A stretch of 57,379 nt of DNA from the NCBI RefSeq assembly GCF_026130545.1, contig NZ_JAMOIM010000030.1, positions 1-57,379 of the forward strand, read 5' to 3'. The notes beneath the pieces were generated by a model. It searched no databases. It was not told the DNA's origin and saw nothing but the letters and a program-made list of their open reading frames with translations. Positions 34,987 through 44,368 of this stretch are shown here, one piece after another; the stretch's first letter is position 1; every line of letters starts with the position of its first letter. The stretch comes from Lichenifustis flavocetrariae (GTDB lineage: Bacteria; Pseudomonadota; Alphaproteobacteria; Rhizobiales; Beijerinckiaceae). The translations under genes and the position numbers were made by a program.

Positions 34987-36497
34987 CACATGGATCCGAC
35001 GTAAAGCGCACGATCCTGCTCGGGCGCGACCGCCTGACGGTCCACGACATCCGGGACGTCGCCCAAGGGGAAGCCGGCGCGCGCCTTGACCCGGACGCCG
35101 CGGCTCGCATGGACCGCGCCCAAGCGGTTCTGCAGGAGTGGTTGCGCGCCGATCGCCCTGTTTATGGGCTGACGCGCGGCCTCGGCAATCAGGCCGTTGC
35201 GACAGTTCCAATGGCGGAGCGAGCCCGCTTTAGCGAGGACATGCTGAAGGCACGTGCCTCCGGGGCCGGTGAACCCTTCGATGCAGTGGTCGTCCGTGCT
35301 GCGCTGCTGGTGCGCGCCGCCACTCTGGCGCAAGCGGGCGCGGGCGCGCGACCCGCGATCGTCGACACGCAACTCGCCATGCTCGACCGGAACGTGGTGC
35401 CCTACGTGCCCCGCGTCGGTTCCATCGGCACGTCGGATCTGATGCTTTGCGCCAACATGGGCCTCCCGCTCGTCGGCCTTGGACGCGCCACATACCAAGG
35501 TGAACTCCTGCCGGGTGCCGAGGCCATGCGCCGCGCTGGCATCCCGACATTGGTGCTGACCGAGAAGGAGGGCCTGGCGCTCTGCAGCTCCAACGCGGTC
35601 TCGATCGGCTACGGCGCGTTGGTTGTCGCCGGCGTAGCCGAACTCATCGACCTCGCGGATGCGACGCTGGCCATGAGCCTGGAGGCGTTCGGCGGCAATC
35701 CGAGCCCTTTCGATGCCCGTGTCGCCGCCGCCCATCCCTCGCCGGGGCAGCAGCAGGCCGCCGGGCGTCTGCGCACGCTGCTCGAGGGTTCGGCTCTGTT
35801 CCGGCCCGGCGTGCCTCGTCGCGTCCAGGACCCGATCAGCTTCCGCTGCGCCACACATGTGCACGGTGCGGCTCTCACGGCGCTTGGCTGGGCCAAGGAC
35901 GCCATCGAGGCAGAACTCAACTGTGCGGCCGACAACCCGCTGATCCTGCCGGACGACGACGAGATCCTGTCGACCGGCAATTTCCACACAGGCGCGATGG
36001 CGATCGCGTGCGATGCGCTGCGGCTCGCGCTGGTGCCTCTCGGCACCACTTCGGCGCAGCGGGTGGCGCAACTGCTCAACCCCGAGGTGTCGGGGCTGAC
36101 CAACAAACTCACCCGCCCTGGCGTCACCCGATCTGGACTTGGCCTTCTGGCGCTCACGGCCCATACGCTCAATCGCGAAGCCCGCACCTGTTCGGTGCCG
36201 GTGTGCAACGACGATCTGACGCCGTTCGGGGTCGAGGACGAGGCGCCCTTCACGCTGCTGTCCGTTCGCCGGGCCGCAGAGCAGGTCGCGTTCCTTCAGG
36301 AGGTGCTCGCCTGCGAGATGATCGTGGCCGCGCAGGCACTGGATCTGCGCCCGCTTGAACAAAGCGCGCCAGCCGTAACCAAGCTGCAGGGCTTCATCCG
36401 TCGCCACGTGCCTCGTCTTGACGACGATCGCAGCACGACGGAGGATATCGCGAGACTGACTGAGGCGATCCGCAGCCGTGAGGCGTCGGACATGTAG
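34983..36497 (+). CDS. MIO-less aromatic ammonia-lyase homologue, probable ergothionase (trimethylammonia-lyase)
   Basis: This 504-residue protein has the HAL/PAL fold signatures PVYGLTRGLGNQ (Tyr61), RRVQDPISFRC and ELNCAADNPLI. The Ala-Ser-Gly triad that makes the MIO cofactor is missing: HAL has GSVG-ASG-DL, whereas here GSIG-TS-DL (146-153) has one residue fewer. The Tyr of the DPYS motif is Ile285, while the Glu-Asp pair at 418-419 is kept. Ammonia-lyases need MIO. Ergothionase, a HAL relative of about this length, does not, because it expels trimethylamine from ergothioneine to give thiourocanate. The flanking TMA pathway supports that assignment. Substrate identity is inferred; hercynine or another betaine is possible. 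Confidence 0.72.
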   Translation: MTHGSDVKRTILLGRDRLTVHDIRDVAQGEAGARLDPDAAARMDRAQAVLQEWLRADRPVYGLTRGLGNQAVATVPMAERARFSEDMLKARASGAGEPFDAVVVRAALLVRAATLAQAGAGARPAIVDTQLAMLDRNVVPYVPRVGSIGTSDLMLCANMGLPLVGLGRATYQGELLPGAEAMRRAGIPTLVLTEKEGLALCSSNAVSIGYGALVVAGVAELIDLADATLAMSLEAFGGNPSPFDARVAAAHPSPGQQQAAGRLRTLLEGSALFRPGVPRRVQDPISFRCATHVHGAALTALGWAKDAIEAELNCAADNPLILPDDDEILSTGNFHTGAMAIACDALRLALVPLGTTSAQRVAQLLNPEVSGLTNKLTRPGVTRSGLGLLALTAHTLNREARTCSVPVCNDDLTPFGVEDEAPFTLLSVRRAAEQVAFLQEVLACEMIVAAQALDLRPLEQSAPAVTKLQGFIRRHVPRLDDDRSTTEDIARLTEAIRSREASDM

Positions 36498-36637
36498 TCG
36501 GCGCCGGGGTTTGTCTGAGGGCCTTACGACCGGCTTCGACTTGTTTGTCTACTTCCGCCCGGTCGCTGATGGTCTGAAAACTGCATGAGATCACGGGCCG
36601 CCGAAAAGGCTGCTCGCGACAGGGAACAAGCCGAAGC

Positions 36638-38299
36638 ATGACCCGGATCTCCAATCGGTACAGCCACCTCCGCGGCCGCCTCGGCGCACTCGAGAACGAC
36701 TTGGTCGACGAGCTCGAAAGCGGGCGCATCGATCGGCGAGTTTTCCTGCGCCATGGCAGTATGCTGGGACTATCCGTGCCGCTGCTTGGCGGCATGGCGG
36801 CGAGCGCCGGGCTCGTCGCAGCACCGACACCAGCGCGTGCTCAGGCAAAGCCTGGTGCCACCATCCGGGTCGCGTCCGTGACGCCGGCAGGTGTAATCGA
36901 TCCTGTGTCCATTGCCGACCAAGGTGGCCTCACGCTTTTGATTCAGACCGGCGAGTTCCTCTGCGTCACCCAGCCGGATCTGACTCTAAAGCCGTGCCTC
37001 GCCACCAGTTGGTCGCACAACGAAGACAGTTCGGTCTGGACTTTCAAGCTGCGAAGCGGCGTGAAATACCACACCGGTGAGACCTTCAAGGCCGAGGATG
37101 TCATCGCTTCCATCGACCGTCTCTGCGATCCGAAGAACGCATCGAATGCATTATCGGCCTTCAAGGGCATCCTGTCCAAAGGCAACATCAAGAAGGTCGA
37201 TGACCTCACGGTCGAGTTCCACCTCGATGCACCCTATGGGGCGTTCCCCTACGTGGTATCGTCCGACAACTACAACTGCGTGATGCTGCCCGTGGAATAC
37301 AAGGGCGACTACGAGAAGAACTGGACCGGCACGGGGCCGTTCAGACTCGACAAGTTCACGCAGAAACAGGGTGTCAGCTTCGTGCGATTCGATGGGTATT
37401 GGGGCGAGAAGGCGCTGCCCGATCGCACCGAGTTCGTGTTCTACGACGATCTGGCGCCGCGCGTGCTAGCCCTGCAGGGTGGACAGGTCGACATGATCGA
37501 TCAGGTGCCAGTCGCGGGGGGCCAGGCGCTCCTCAACGATCCGCAGTTCACCGTCATCCGCGAAAAGAGCGCCGCGCACGAGCAGGTGCATATGCGCTGC
37601 GACACGGGGCCGTTCACAGACAAGCGCGTCCGCCGTGCCATGGCTCTCTCAATCGAGCGTGAAAAGCTGGTGCAAGGCTTGTTTCGCGGCTATGCGGTCA
37701 CGGGGAACGATAGCCCCTTCGCGCCGGCCTTCCCTTCGACCGACACGAGCGTGCCGCAGCGCAAGCAGGATATCGCGCAGGCCAAGCAGCTGCTCGAGGC
37801 GGCGGGCGTCGCCAAGGGCTTCGACGTGACGTTGACGACGGAGCGCTACATCGAGATCCCGCAATACGCGATCCTGCTGCAGAACTTCGCCCGGCCGCTC
37901 GGCATCAACATCAAGCTCAACGTCGAGGCGCAGGACGCCTATTACGGCAAGGCTGTGTTCGGACAGTCCGACTGGCTCGACAGCACCATGGGCATTACGG
38001 ATTACGGGCAGCGCGGTGTGCCGAACGTCTACCTGCGCGCGCCGCTACTCAGCGACGGAACCTGGAACGGCGCACACTTTAAAAATCCGCAATACGACAA
38101 GCTCGTTGGTGAATTTGGCAAGGCGGGTGACCTCGGAGGACAGCGCACGCTCGCCAGGCAGATTCAGGAACTGCTACTGGACGAAACGCCGATCATTTTC
38201 GCCTACTTCTACGATTATCTCGTGGTGACCAAGAAGGCCCTTGTGGGCATCCCGCCGATCGCCAATCGGCTGTTCCTGGATCGGGCCGGATTTGCCTGA
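36638..38299 (+). CDS. ABC transporter substrate-binding protein, peptide/opine/nickel family (SBP_bac_5)
   Basis: This 553-residue periplasmic binding protein carries a twin-arginine leader: DRRVFLR (32-38), then a hydrophobic run and a likely cleavage near ARAQA at about residue 70. The body has the cluster C pattern VWTFKLRSGVKYHTGETFKAEDV and WTGTGPFRLDKF. It heads an operon with a cyclic-amide hydrolase, two permeases and a double ATPase. These importers take oligopeptides, opines and other amino compounds. By context it may bring in the betaine or its breakdown products. Tat export suggests folding before secretion. Confidence 0.88.
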   Translation: MTRISNRYSHLRGRLGALENDLVDELESGRIDRRVFLRHGSMLGLSVPLLGGMAASAGLVAAPTPARAQAKPGATIRVASVTPAGVIDPVSIADQGGLTLLIQTGEFLCVTQPDLTLKPCLATSWSHNEDSSVWTFKLRSGVKYHTGETFKAEDVIASIDRLCDPKNASNALSAFKGILSKGNIKKVDDLTVEFHLDAPYGAFPYVVSSDNYNCVMLPVEYKGDYEKNWTGTGPFRLDKFTQKQGVSFVRFDGYWGEKALPDRTEFVFYDDLAPRVLALQGGQVDMIDQVPVAGGQALLNDPQFTVIREKSAAHEQVHMRCDTGPFTDKRVRRAMALSIEREKLVQGLFRGYAVTGNDSPFAPAFPSTDTSVPQRKQDIAQAKQLLEAAGVAKGFDVTLTTERYIEIPQYAILLQNFARPLGINIKLNVEAQDAYYGKAVFGQSDWLDSTMGITDYGQRGVPNVYLRAPLLSDGTWNGAHFKNPQYDKLVGEFGKAGDLGGQRTLARQIQELLLDETPIIFAYFYDYLVVTKKALVGIPPIANRLFLDRAGFA

Positions 38300-39314
38300 A
38301 CAAGGACCGGCTGTCTCTCTGGCAACGGGTGAGTCGGCCCGCGACATCGTCGGCTATGGCGCGTCGCCGCCCCATCCGCACTGGCCTGGCGGCGCCCGGG
38401 TGGCCGTCAACTTCGTGATCAACTACGAGGAGGGTGCCGAGTACACGCTGCTCAATGGCGACGACCGGCCGGAAACCATCCTGTCGGAGGTCGGTGCGTC
38501 GGCCCCGCTGCCTGGCACGCGCGACCGCATCATGGAGTCCATGTACGAGTACGGCAGCCGGGCCGGGGTCTGGCGCGTGCTGGATGCCTTTCGCCTGCGT
38601 GGTGTGGTGCCTACATGTTACGCAGTCGGCCTTGCTTTCGAGCAGAACCCCCACGCAGCAGAGGCCTTCGCGGCACTGGGCTGCGATTTCGCCGGACATG
38701 GATGGCGCTGGATCGACTACGCGGCCGTGCCCGAGCCGGTTGAACGCGATCACATTGAACGCTGCGCCGCCACCATCCGGTCGTTGACCGGAAGGGCGCC
38801 AGCGGGCTGGTACACCGGTCGCCCGAGCGCCAACACCCGCCGCCTCGCCGTCGAGCATGGCGGCTTTCTCTACGATAGCGACGCTTATAATGACGACCTA
38901 CCATTTTGGATGCCGGTCGGCGGACGCTCCCACCTTGTCGTGCCGCATGCCTTCGACACCAACGACAGCCGCATGGCACGCAACCAAGACCTCGCGGCGC
39001 CCGACGCCTTCTTCACCTACCTGCGCGACAGCTTCGACGTGCTCTACGACGAGGGCGAACGAGCCCCCAAGATGATGACCGTGAGCCTGCATTGCCGCCT
39101 CATCGGGCGCCCTGGCCGGATCCGTGCCCTCGCCCGTTTTCTCGACCACGTGCTGGCGCACGATCGGGTCTGGGTCTGCCGGCGCGAGGACCTTGCTCGT
39201 CACTGGATGGCGCACGTTCCCGCGGCGGGACCTGCCGGAAGCACGACGGCCCGTCGCTTGCACGTCGACGGTTCCTCCGGGAGCCATGAAACTGTCGGCC
39301 CGGGGCGGGGCTGA
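38292..39314 (+). CDS. PuuE/allantoinase-like polysaccharide-deacetylase-fold hydrolase
   Basis: This roughly 340-residue protein belongs to the deacetylase-fold branch that includes PuuE allantoinase, a metal-independent cyclic-ureide hydrolase. It shares PHPHWPGGARVAVNFVINYEEG, ESMYEYGSRAGVWR, HGWRWIDY, GWYTGRPSANTRRL and VVPHAFDTNDSR with that branch. The best start is a TTG at 38292 that overlaps the binding-protein stop; its ribosome site is poor, so the start is uncertain. Lying within an ABC operon, it probably opens the ring of the imported compound or a metabolite such as a hydantoin. It is unlikely to act on polysaccharide. Confidence 0.83.
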   Translation: MPEQGPAVSLATGESARDIVGYGASPPHPHWPGGARVAVNFVINYEEGAEYTLLNGDDRPETILSEVGASAPLPGTRDRIMESMYEYGSRAGVWRVLDAFRLRGVVPTCYAVGLAFEQNPHAAEAFAALGCDFAGHGWRWIDYAAVPEPVERDHIERCAATIRSLTGRAPAGWYTGRPSANTRRLAVEHGGFLYDSDAYNDDLPFWMPVGGRSHLVVPHAFDTNDSRMARNQDLAAPDAFFTYLRDSFDVLYDEGERAPKMMTVSLHCRLIGRPGRIRALARFLDHVLAHDRVWVCRREDLARHWMAHVPAAGPAGSTTARRLHVDGSSGSHETVGPGRG

Positions 39315-40293
39315 CGATCGATCACTGGCTCAGGAGACCTCCACCCTGTCGTTCCTCATCCGCCGATTGCTGTTGTCCCTGGTCACGCTCGGCGTCCTCA
39401 GCATCCTCGTCTTCGCCGGAGGTCAGCTTCTCCCCGGCGATGTCGGGCGATCCATCCTCGGTCCTCTGGCGGACGAACGGGCCGTCGCGGCCTTGAACCA
39501 CCAGCTCGGCACCGACCGGTCGCTCACCGTGCAGTATCTCGACTGGATCAGCCATTTCGTGCGCGGCGACATGAGCACGTCCTACGCGTTCCGCAGTCCC
39601 GTGGCGCCCTTCGTCGGCGCCGCGCTTGCGAACTCCCTCAAGCTCGCCGCTGTGGCTTTCGTGATTGTGGTGCCGCTCGGCATCGCGGGTGGCGTGCTGG
39701 CAGCGATGAAGCGCGGTACGGCGACTGACCGCATCATCACCATTACCGGCCTGTCCGCGACCGTGATCCCGGAATTCGTGTCCGGCATTATCCTGATCCT
39801 GCTGTTCGGCATTGGGCTCCGACTGTTCCCGATGACTGCGACCGCACCGCCCGGGTCGGGCGTGCTGACCGGGATCTACTACCTGCTTCTCCCCTCGTTC
39901 CCGCTCGTGTTCCTCCTGTTCGGCTACATCGCCCGCATGGCGCGCGCCGGTACGATCGAGGCACTCGACAGCGACTACACCCGAACGGCTGTGCTGAAAG
40001 GGCTGCCGTGGCGCCTGGTGATCTGGCGGCACGTTCTGCGCAATGCGCTTCTGCCCACGATCACGGTCGTGGCCTCACAGGCAGGCTACATGATCGGCGG
40101 GCTGGTGGTCATCGAGACGCTGTTCCGATACCAGGGGATCGGATCGCTCATCTACACCGCGGCCCGGGGCCACGATTTTCCTATGCTCGAAGCTGGTGTC
40201 CTCGTGGTCGGCCTCGTCTACGTTGCCGTGACGCTCGCAGCCGATCTGGCCTATACTGCGCTCAACCCGCGCCTGCGTGGAGCCCTCCGCTGA
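39286..40293 (+). CDS. ABC transporter permease, DppB type
   Basis: This roughly 335-residue inner-membrane permease has about six hydrophobic segments and begins its core with LSFLIRRLLLSLVTLGVLSI. It carries the DppB-type GQLLPGD and the cytoplasmic EAA-like loop ending RTAVLKGLPWRLVIWRHVLR. The ATG at 39286 lies inside the end of the upstream gene, with GGGAG 2-3 nt before it. It forms the pore with the next permease. Confidence 0.87.
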   Translation: MKLSARGGADDRSLAQETSTLSFLIRRLLLSLVTLGVLSILVFAGGQLLPGDVGRSILGPLADERAVAALNHQLGTDRSLTVQYLDWISHFVRGDMSTSYAFRSPVAPFVGAALANSLKLAAVAFVIVVPLGIAGGVLAAMKRGTATDRIITITGLSATVIPEFVSGIILILLFGIGLRLFPMTATAPPGSGVLTGIYYLLLPSFPLVFLLFGYIARMARAGTIEALDSDYTRTAVLKGLPWRLVIWRHVLRNALLPTITVVASQAGYMIGGLVVIETLFRYQGIGSLIYTAARGHDFPMLEAGVLVVGLVYVAVTLAADLAYTALNPRLRGALR

Positions 40294-40304
40294 GCACGCC
40301 GGCG

Positions 40305-41153
40305 GTGTCCCTCGCACCGGCCCTCCGGTCCGGCCCGGTCCGCTGGGAGCGGACGCGCCTGCTCCTGAGCACGCCGACCTTTATGGTCGGGCTCGCGATC
40401 CTGTTGTTCTGGGTCGGCTGCGCGACGGTCGGGCAGACGCTCGTCGATCCGCTCGCCGACGACATGATGAACTCGCTCTTGCCGCCCTCGGCCGAGCATT
40501 GGTTCGGCACCGACCAACTCGGGCGGGATATGTTCGCGCGGGTGATCGCGGGATCCCGCGATATTCTCATCGTCGCGCCGCTCGCCACGGTGCTCGGCAT
40601 TGTGTGCGGCACCCTGCTCGGGCTCATCATGGGGTTCTTTCCCGGCTTGGTCGACGATCTTTTGAGCCGCCTCATCGAAGCCGTGCTGGCACTTCCACTT
40701 CTAATCCTAGCGCTGGTGGCCCTTACGGCGCTCGGGGCGTCGAACGGCACCGTCATCGTGGCGATCGGCCTTGCGTTCACGCCCCAGGTGGCGCGCGTGG
40801 TACGCTCGGCCGTGATGAGCGAGCGGCATCTCGACTACGTGGCCGCGGCACGGCTGCGTGGCGAGACCGCAGTCTACATCATGGTCGTCGAGATCCTGCC
40901 CAACATCCTGCCGCCCATCACGGTCGAGCTCACCGTACGGCTTGGCTACGCGATCTTTACGGTCGCCACGCTGAGCTTCCTGGGTGTCGGGCTGCAGCCA
41001 CCGTCTCCCGACTGGGGGCTCGCGATCTCTGAAAACTACGCGCTCATCGGCGGCGGTTATTGGTGGACTGTTCTGTTCGATGCGCTTGCTATCGGCTCGC
41101 TCGTCGTCAGCATCAACCTGATCGCCGAAGGCCTGAACGGAGCCCTAGAATGA
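40305..41153 (+). CDS. ABC transporter permease, DppC type
   Basis: This roughly 282-residue permease has HWFGTDQLGRDMFARVIAGS near its N-terminus and an EAA loop ending YVAAARLRGETAVYIMVVEI, both typical of DppC subunits. The GTG at 40305 is taken; a CTG at 40290 overlapping the preceding stop is an alternative. The stop overlaps the ATPase start (ATGA). Confidence 0.87.
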   Translation: MSLAPALRSGPVRWERTRLLLSTPTFMVGLAILLFWVGCATVGQTLVDPLADDMMNSLLPPSAEHWFGTDQLGRDMFARVIAGSRDILIVAPLATVLGIVCGTLLGLIMGFFPGLVDDLLSRLIEAVLALPLLILALVALTALGASNGTVIVAIGLAFTPQVARVVRSAVMSERHLDYVAAARLRGETAVYIMVVEILPNILPPITVELTVRLGYAIFTVATLSFLGVGLQPPSPDWGLAISENYALIGGGYWWTVLFDALAIGSLVVSINLIAEGLNGALE

Positions 41154-43159
41154 GTGCGCCGGCCGTCCCTGACGCTCTGCGGATCGAGAACCTCGACGTG
41201 ATGTACCGCGTGCGCGGGCAAGAGCGGTCCGTGTTGCGCAACCTCAATCTCCGGATCGGCGCCGGCGAAACCTATGGTCTCGTCGGCGAATCGGGTTGCG
41301 GCAAGTCGACGGCCGCGCTCGCGGTCATGCGATACCTGCCGCGTAACGGGCGCATCGGCGGCGGCCACGTCCTGATCGACGGCGAGGACCTCTACGGGCT
41401 GTCGCAGACGGGGTTGCGTCAACTGAGGCAAACGCGGCTGTCCATGGTCTATCAGGATCCGGGACGGGCTCTCAATCCGGCCATCACGGTGGGGGCGCAG
41501 CTCGCGGAGGTGTTCACCGTTGCCGGGGCGTATTCGGCGGACGCGGACAAGCGCGCGGTCGCCATGCTGCGCCACGTGCGCATTACCGATCCCGAACGGG
41601 TCATGGGCCGCTACCCCCATCAGCTCTCGGGTGGCATGCTGCAGCGCACGGTTATCGCCATGGCGCTTGCGGTCGACCGTAAGCTCATCATCCTCGACGA
41701 ACCCACCACCGGCCTCGATGCGACGGTCGAGGCTGAGGTGCTCGACCTCATCGACACGCTCCGGCGCGAACACGGCACCGCGATCTTGTTCATCGGCCAC
41801 AATCTCGCGGTGATCGCGCGCATGTGCGAGCGCGTCGGTGTGTTGTATGGCGGCCTACTGGTCGAGGAGGCGCCGACCCGGGAGCTCTTCGCGGCGCCGC
41901 GCCATCCATATACGGTCGGCCTGCTGCGCTGTCTGCCGCGCCTCGGTCTCGACCGCAAGCTGCGGCGCCTCGACACCATCCCTGGCTTTCCGCCTTCCGG
42001 AGCGGTCGAGCTCCAAGGCTGCATCTTCGCCAATCGTTGCGGGCTCGTGCGGGATCGGTGCCGGACCGAACCGCCGGCCTTGTCCGCTCTCGGCGGCGGT
42101 CGTAGCAGCCGCTGCTTTTTTCATGAGGAAGCGGGCGATCTGCCGAGGGTGACGCCTCCCGACCCGGTCGAACATGTGCCCCCTGGGGAAGAGCACCCGC
42201 TGCTTGTCGTGGAGAGCCTAGGCAAGACGTTCGGCTCCGGCAGCCACTCGGTGCACGCATTGCGCGACATCTCTTTCACGATCGCCCGCGGCGAAACAGT
42301 GGGGCTCGTCGGCGAGTCTGGCAGCGGCAAGTCGACCCTCGCCCGCATCCTGCTCGGGCTCGAGCGCGCCGACCCCGGGAGCCGCATCGCGTTCGAGGCC
42401 AACCGGCGCGGGGGCACTCAGGCGCGCCACGCCATTCAAATGGTTTTCCAGAACCCGGATTCGGCGCTCAACCGATCGCACCGGGTAGGCCGCATCCTGC
42501 GCCGTGCCTTGGTCCGGCTCGGGGGCCTACGGGGCGAGATCTTACGCGGCCGGCTGCTGGCCCTCTCGCGCGGCGTGCAACTCGCCGACAGCTACCTGCA
42601 GGCGAAGCCGCGACAACTCTCAGGCGGTCTCAAGCAGCGCGTCGCCATCGCCCGCGCCTTCGCGGGGGCGCCGCAACTCGTGGTCTGTGACGAGCCGACC
42701 TCGGCGCTCGATGTGTCGGTGCAGGCCGCAATCCTGAATCTCCTCGGCGACCTGCAGGCCGCCGAGCGTGTCAGTTACCTGTTCATCTCGCATGACCTGT
42801 CGGTGATCCGCTATGTGGCCGATCGCATCGCCGTGCTCTACCTCGGACGGCTGCTCGAGATCGGCCCTGCCGAAAGCGTCTTCCAGGGTCCGCATCACCC
42901 CTACACGGAAGCGCTCCTCTCCGCGACGCCGGCGCCCGATGGAACCTTGCGACGCGTCAAACTCAGCGGCGCACCACCGAGCGCCATGTCACCGCCGAAG
43001 GGCTGCGTCTTCCATACCCGGTGTCCCCGCCACATCGGCCCGATCTGCGACACGGAGGAACCAGCGCTCAGCGAGCGTGGAGGAGGACACGGCATTCGGT
43101 GCCATCTTGGCAGTGACGATCTGGGACGGGCGCAGGTCGATCAGAGTTCCGCAGCCTGA
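41150..43159 (+). CDS. fused double ATP-binding subunit of the oligopeptide-type ABC transporter (DppD-DppF)
   Basis: This 669-residue protein has two complete nucleotide-binding domains. Domain 1 has GESGCGKST, LSGGML and LIILDEPT. Domain 2 has GESGSGKST, LSGGLK and LVVCDEPT. Each is followed by the oligopeptide-specific C-terminal cysteine-rich tail (CIFANRC and CVFHTRCP). This fusion replaces separate DppD and DppF subunits. It is the last gene of the operon and overlaps the permease by ATGA. Confidence 0.9.
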   Translation: MSAPAVPDALRIENLDVMYRVRGQERSVLRNLNLRIGAGETYGLVGESGCGKSTAALAVMRYLPRNGRIGGGHVLIDGEDLYGLSQTGLRQLRQTRLSMVYQDPGRALNPAITVGAQLAEVFTVAGAYSADADKRAVAMLRHVRITDPERVMGRYPHQLSGGMLQRTVIAMALAVDRKLIILDEPTTGLDATVEAEVLDLIDTLRREHGTAILFIGHNLAVIARMCERVGVLYGGLLVEEAPTRELFAAPRHPYTVGLLRCLPRLGLDRKLRRLDTIPGFPPSGAVELQGCIFANRCGLVRDRCRTEPPALSALGGGRSSRCFFHEEAGDLPRVTPPDPVEHVPPGEEHPLLVVESLGKTFGSGSHSVHALRDISFTIARGETVGLVGESGSGKSTLARILLGLERADPGSRIAFEANRRGGTQARHAIQMVFQNPDSALNRSHRVGRILRRALVRLGGLRGEILRGRLLALSRGVQLADSYLQAKPRQLSGGLKQRVAIARAFAGAPQLVVCDEPTSALDVSVQAAILNLLGDLQAAERVSYLFISHDLSVIRYVADRIAVLYLGRLLEIGPAESVFQGPHHPYTEALLSATPAPDGTLRRVKLSGAPPSAMSPPKGCVFHTRCPRHIGPICDTEEPALSERGGGHGIRCHLGSDDLGRAQVDQSSAA

Positions 43160-43555
43160 AGGCGTCGGCGTTGGATCTGAGCGCCGGGTTGCGCATCGAA
43201 TGAACAGCTTGCACAACGTCAGAACACTCGTCCACCTGATATCCGCTTGGAAGTCCAGGTTTGAACTCTTTGAGTGACGGAGTTGGACCCGGAGCGGAAC
43301 AGTTGGTCCGGGCGAGAGGTCAAGTTCAGCTTTCCATTGATGAGCTAGCTATTCACGCTCTCAATGGTGCTCTCGATGATGTCGGAATTGGCAGCGCAGA
43401 CGAGAGGGTCTCCCAACGGGAGCACGGCAGCCTTGCCGAATCGAAAGCGGCACATTGTGCCTACGGCAACCGCAGCTTCAGTCATAAATACTCTAGCTTT
43501 CTGATTGAACATGATCCGATGAGGCGTTAGCTTCGATCCAAGTTGGACGGAGCGC
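43160..43555. other. 396-bp gap before the amino-sugar operon
   Basis: No convincing gene is present. A minus-strand frame (43345-43581) has no start support or recognisable motif. The stretch presumably holds the terminator of the peptide ABC operon and the promoter of the deoR gene. The segment at 43470-43510 is AT-rich. Confidence 0.3.
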
Positions 43556-44365
43556 ATGCAGACCGATCGCCTCGAAGCCATCCGGCAGCATCTCTACACA
43601 CAGGGAGCTTGTTCGATTCCGGCACTCGCCGAGGCTGTCGGAACCTCTCTCGCAACCGTGCGACGGGACCTGCATCTCTTGGAACAACAGGGCATCATCA
43701 GCCGCTCGCATGGCAGTGCCCGCATCGCCAATGGGGCTGAAACGGAGGCTGCCTTCGCGGTCCGTGAGAAGCAAAACCTCGAAGCCAAGCGAGCCATAGC
43801 CCAGGCCGCCTACGACCTGCTCCAGCCGCACAGCGCCGTGTTCCTCGATGCAGGCACCACGGTGCTGCAACTGGTACGCCTGCTCCGCATCAATCCTATT
43901 CCGCTGACGGTCTTCACTAACGGCTTGGTCGTCGCACAGGAGCTGATCACCATCTCCGAACTCAAGATCAGCCTAGTCGGGGGGCAACTGCGGGTTGAGA
44001 ATGCCTCGCTGGTCGGGCCCTCTGCAGAGGCGACTCTTCAAGGGCTTTGGTTCGACCGGTTGTTTCTCGGCGCTAGTGCGATCGGGGACGACCACCGCAT
44101 CTACAGTGTGGATGCCGCCGAAGCGAGCCTCAACGCCCTTATGCGCCAACGGTCGGCCGAGACAGTGGTACTAGCCGACGCGACCAAGTTTGGACGCCGC
44201 GCTACCTATTTCGTGACATCAGTCGATTCTTCCCTTCACATCATCACGGATGATAGCCTGCCGGATGAAACCGGTGCGGGGATCCGCCGGACCGGCGCGG
44301 CCCTCAGCCTCGTGGCGCCGGTTGGTCGTATCGGCCTTCGCCTCGCGCCCGGCGAGGCGGCCTGA
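43556..44365 (+). CDS. DeoR/GlpR-family transcriptional regulator
   Basis: This 269-residue regulator has the DeoR N-terminal helix-turn-helix (SIPALAEAVGTSLATVRRDL, then LEQQGIISRSHGSARI) and a sugar-phosphate-binding DeoRC domain (VFLDAGTTVLQL, LVGGQLR, FLGASAIG, VVLADATKFGR). GGACGGAG precedes the ATG. It is first in the operon with an amino-sugar kinase, importer and SIS isomerase, so a phosphorylated amino sugar is the likely inducer. Confidence 0.88.
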   Translation: MQTDRLEAIRQHLYTQGACSIPALAEAVGTSLATVRRDLHLLEQQGIISRSHGSARIANGAETEAAFAVREKQNLEAKRAIAQAAYDLLQPHSAVFLDAGTTVLQLVRLLRINPIPLTVFTNGLVVAQELITISELKISLVGGQLRVENASLVGPSAEATLQGLWFDRLFLGASAIGDDHRIYSVDAAEASLNALMRQRSAETVVLADATKFGRRATYFVTSVDSSLHIITDDSLPDETGAGIRRTGAALSLVAPVGRIGLRLAPGEAA

Positions 44366-44368
44366 GCC

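Noticed and set aside
34926-36407. A 493-residue minus-strand frame opposite the lyase
   Set aside because: Arg/Gly/His-rich shadow translation without motifs; the plus frame is a complete HAL-fold protein.
34983-36497. Ordinary histidine ammonia-lyase (hutH)
   Set aside because: The MIO-forming Ala-Ser-Gly is absent, and no other hut genes (hutU, hutI, hutG) are nearby.
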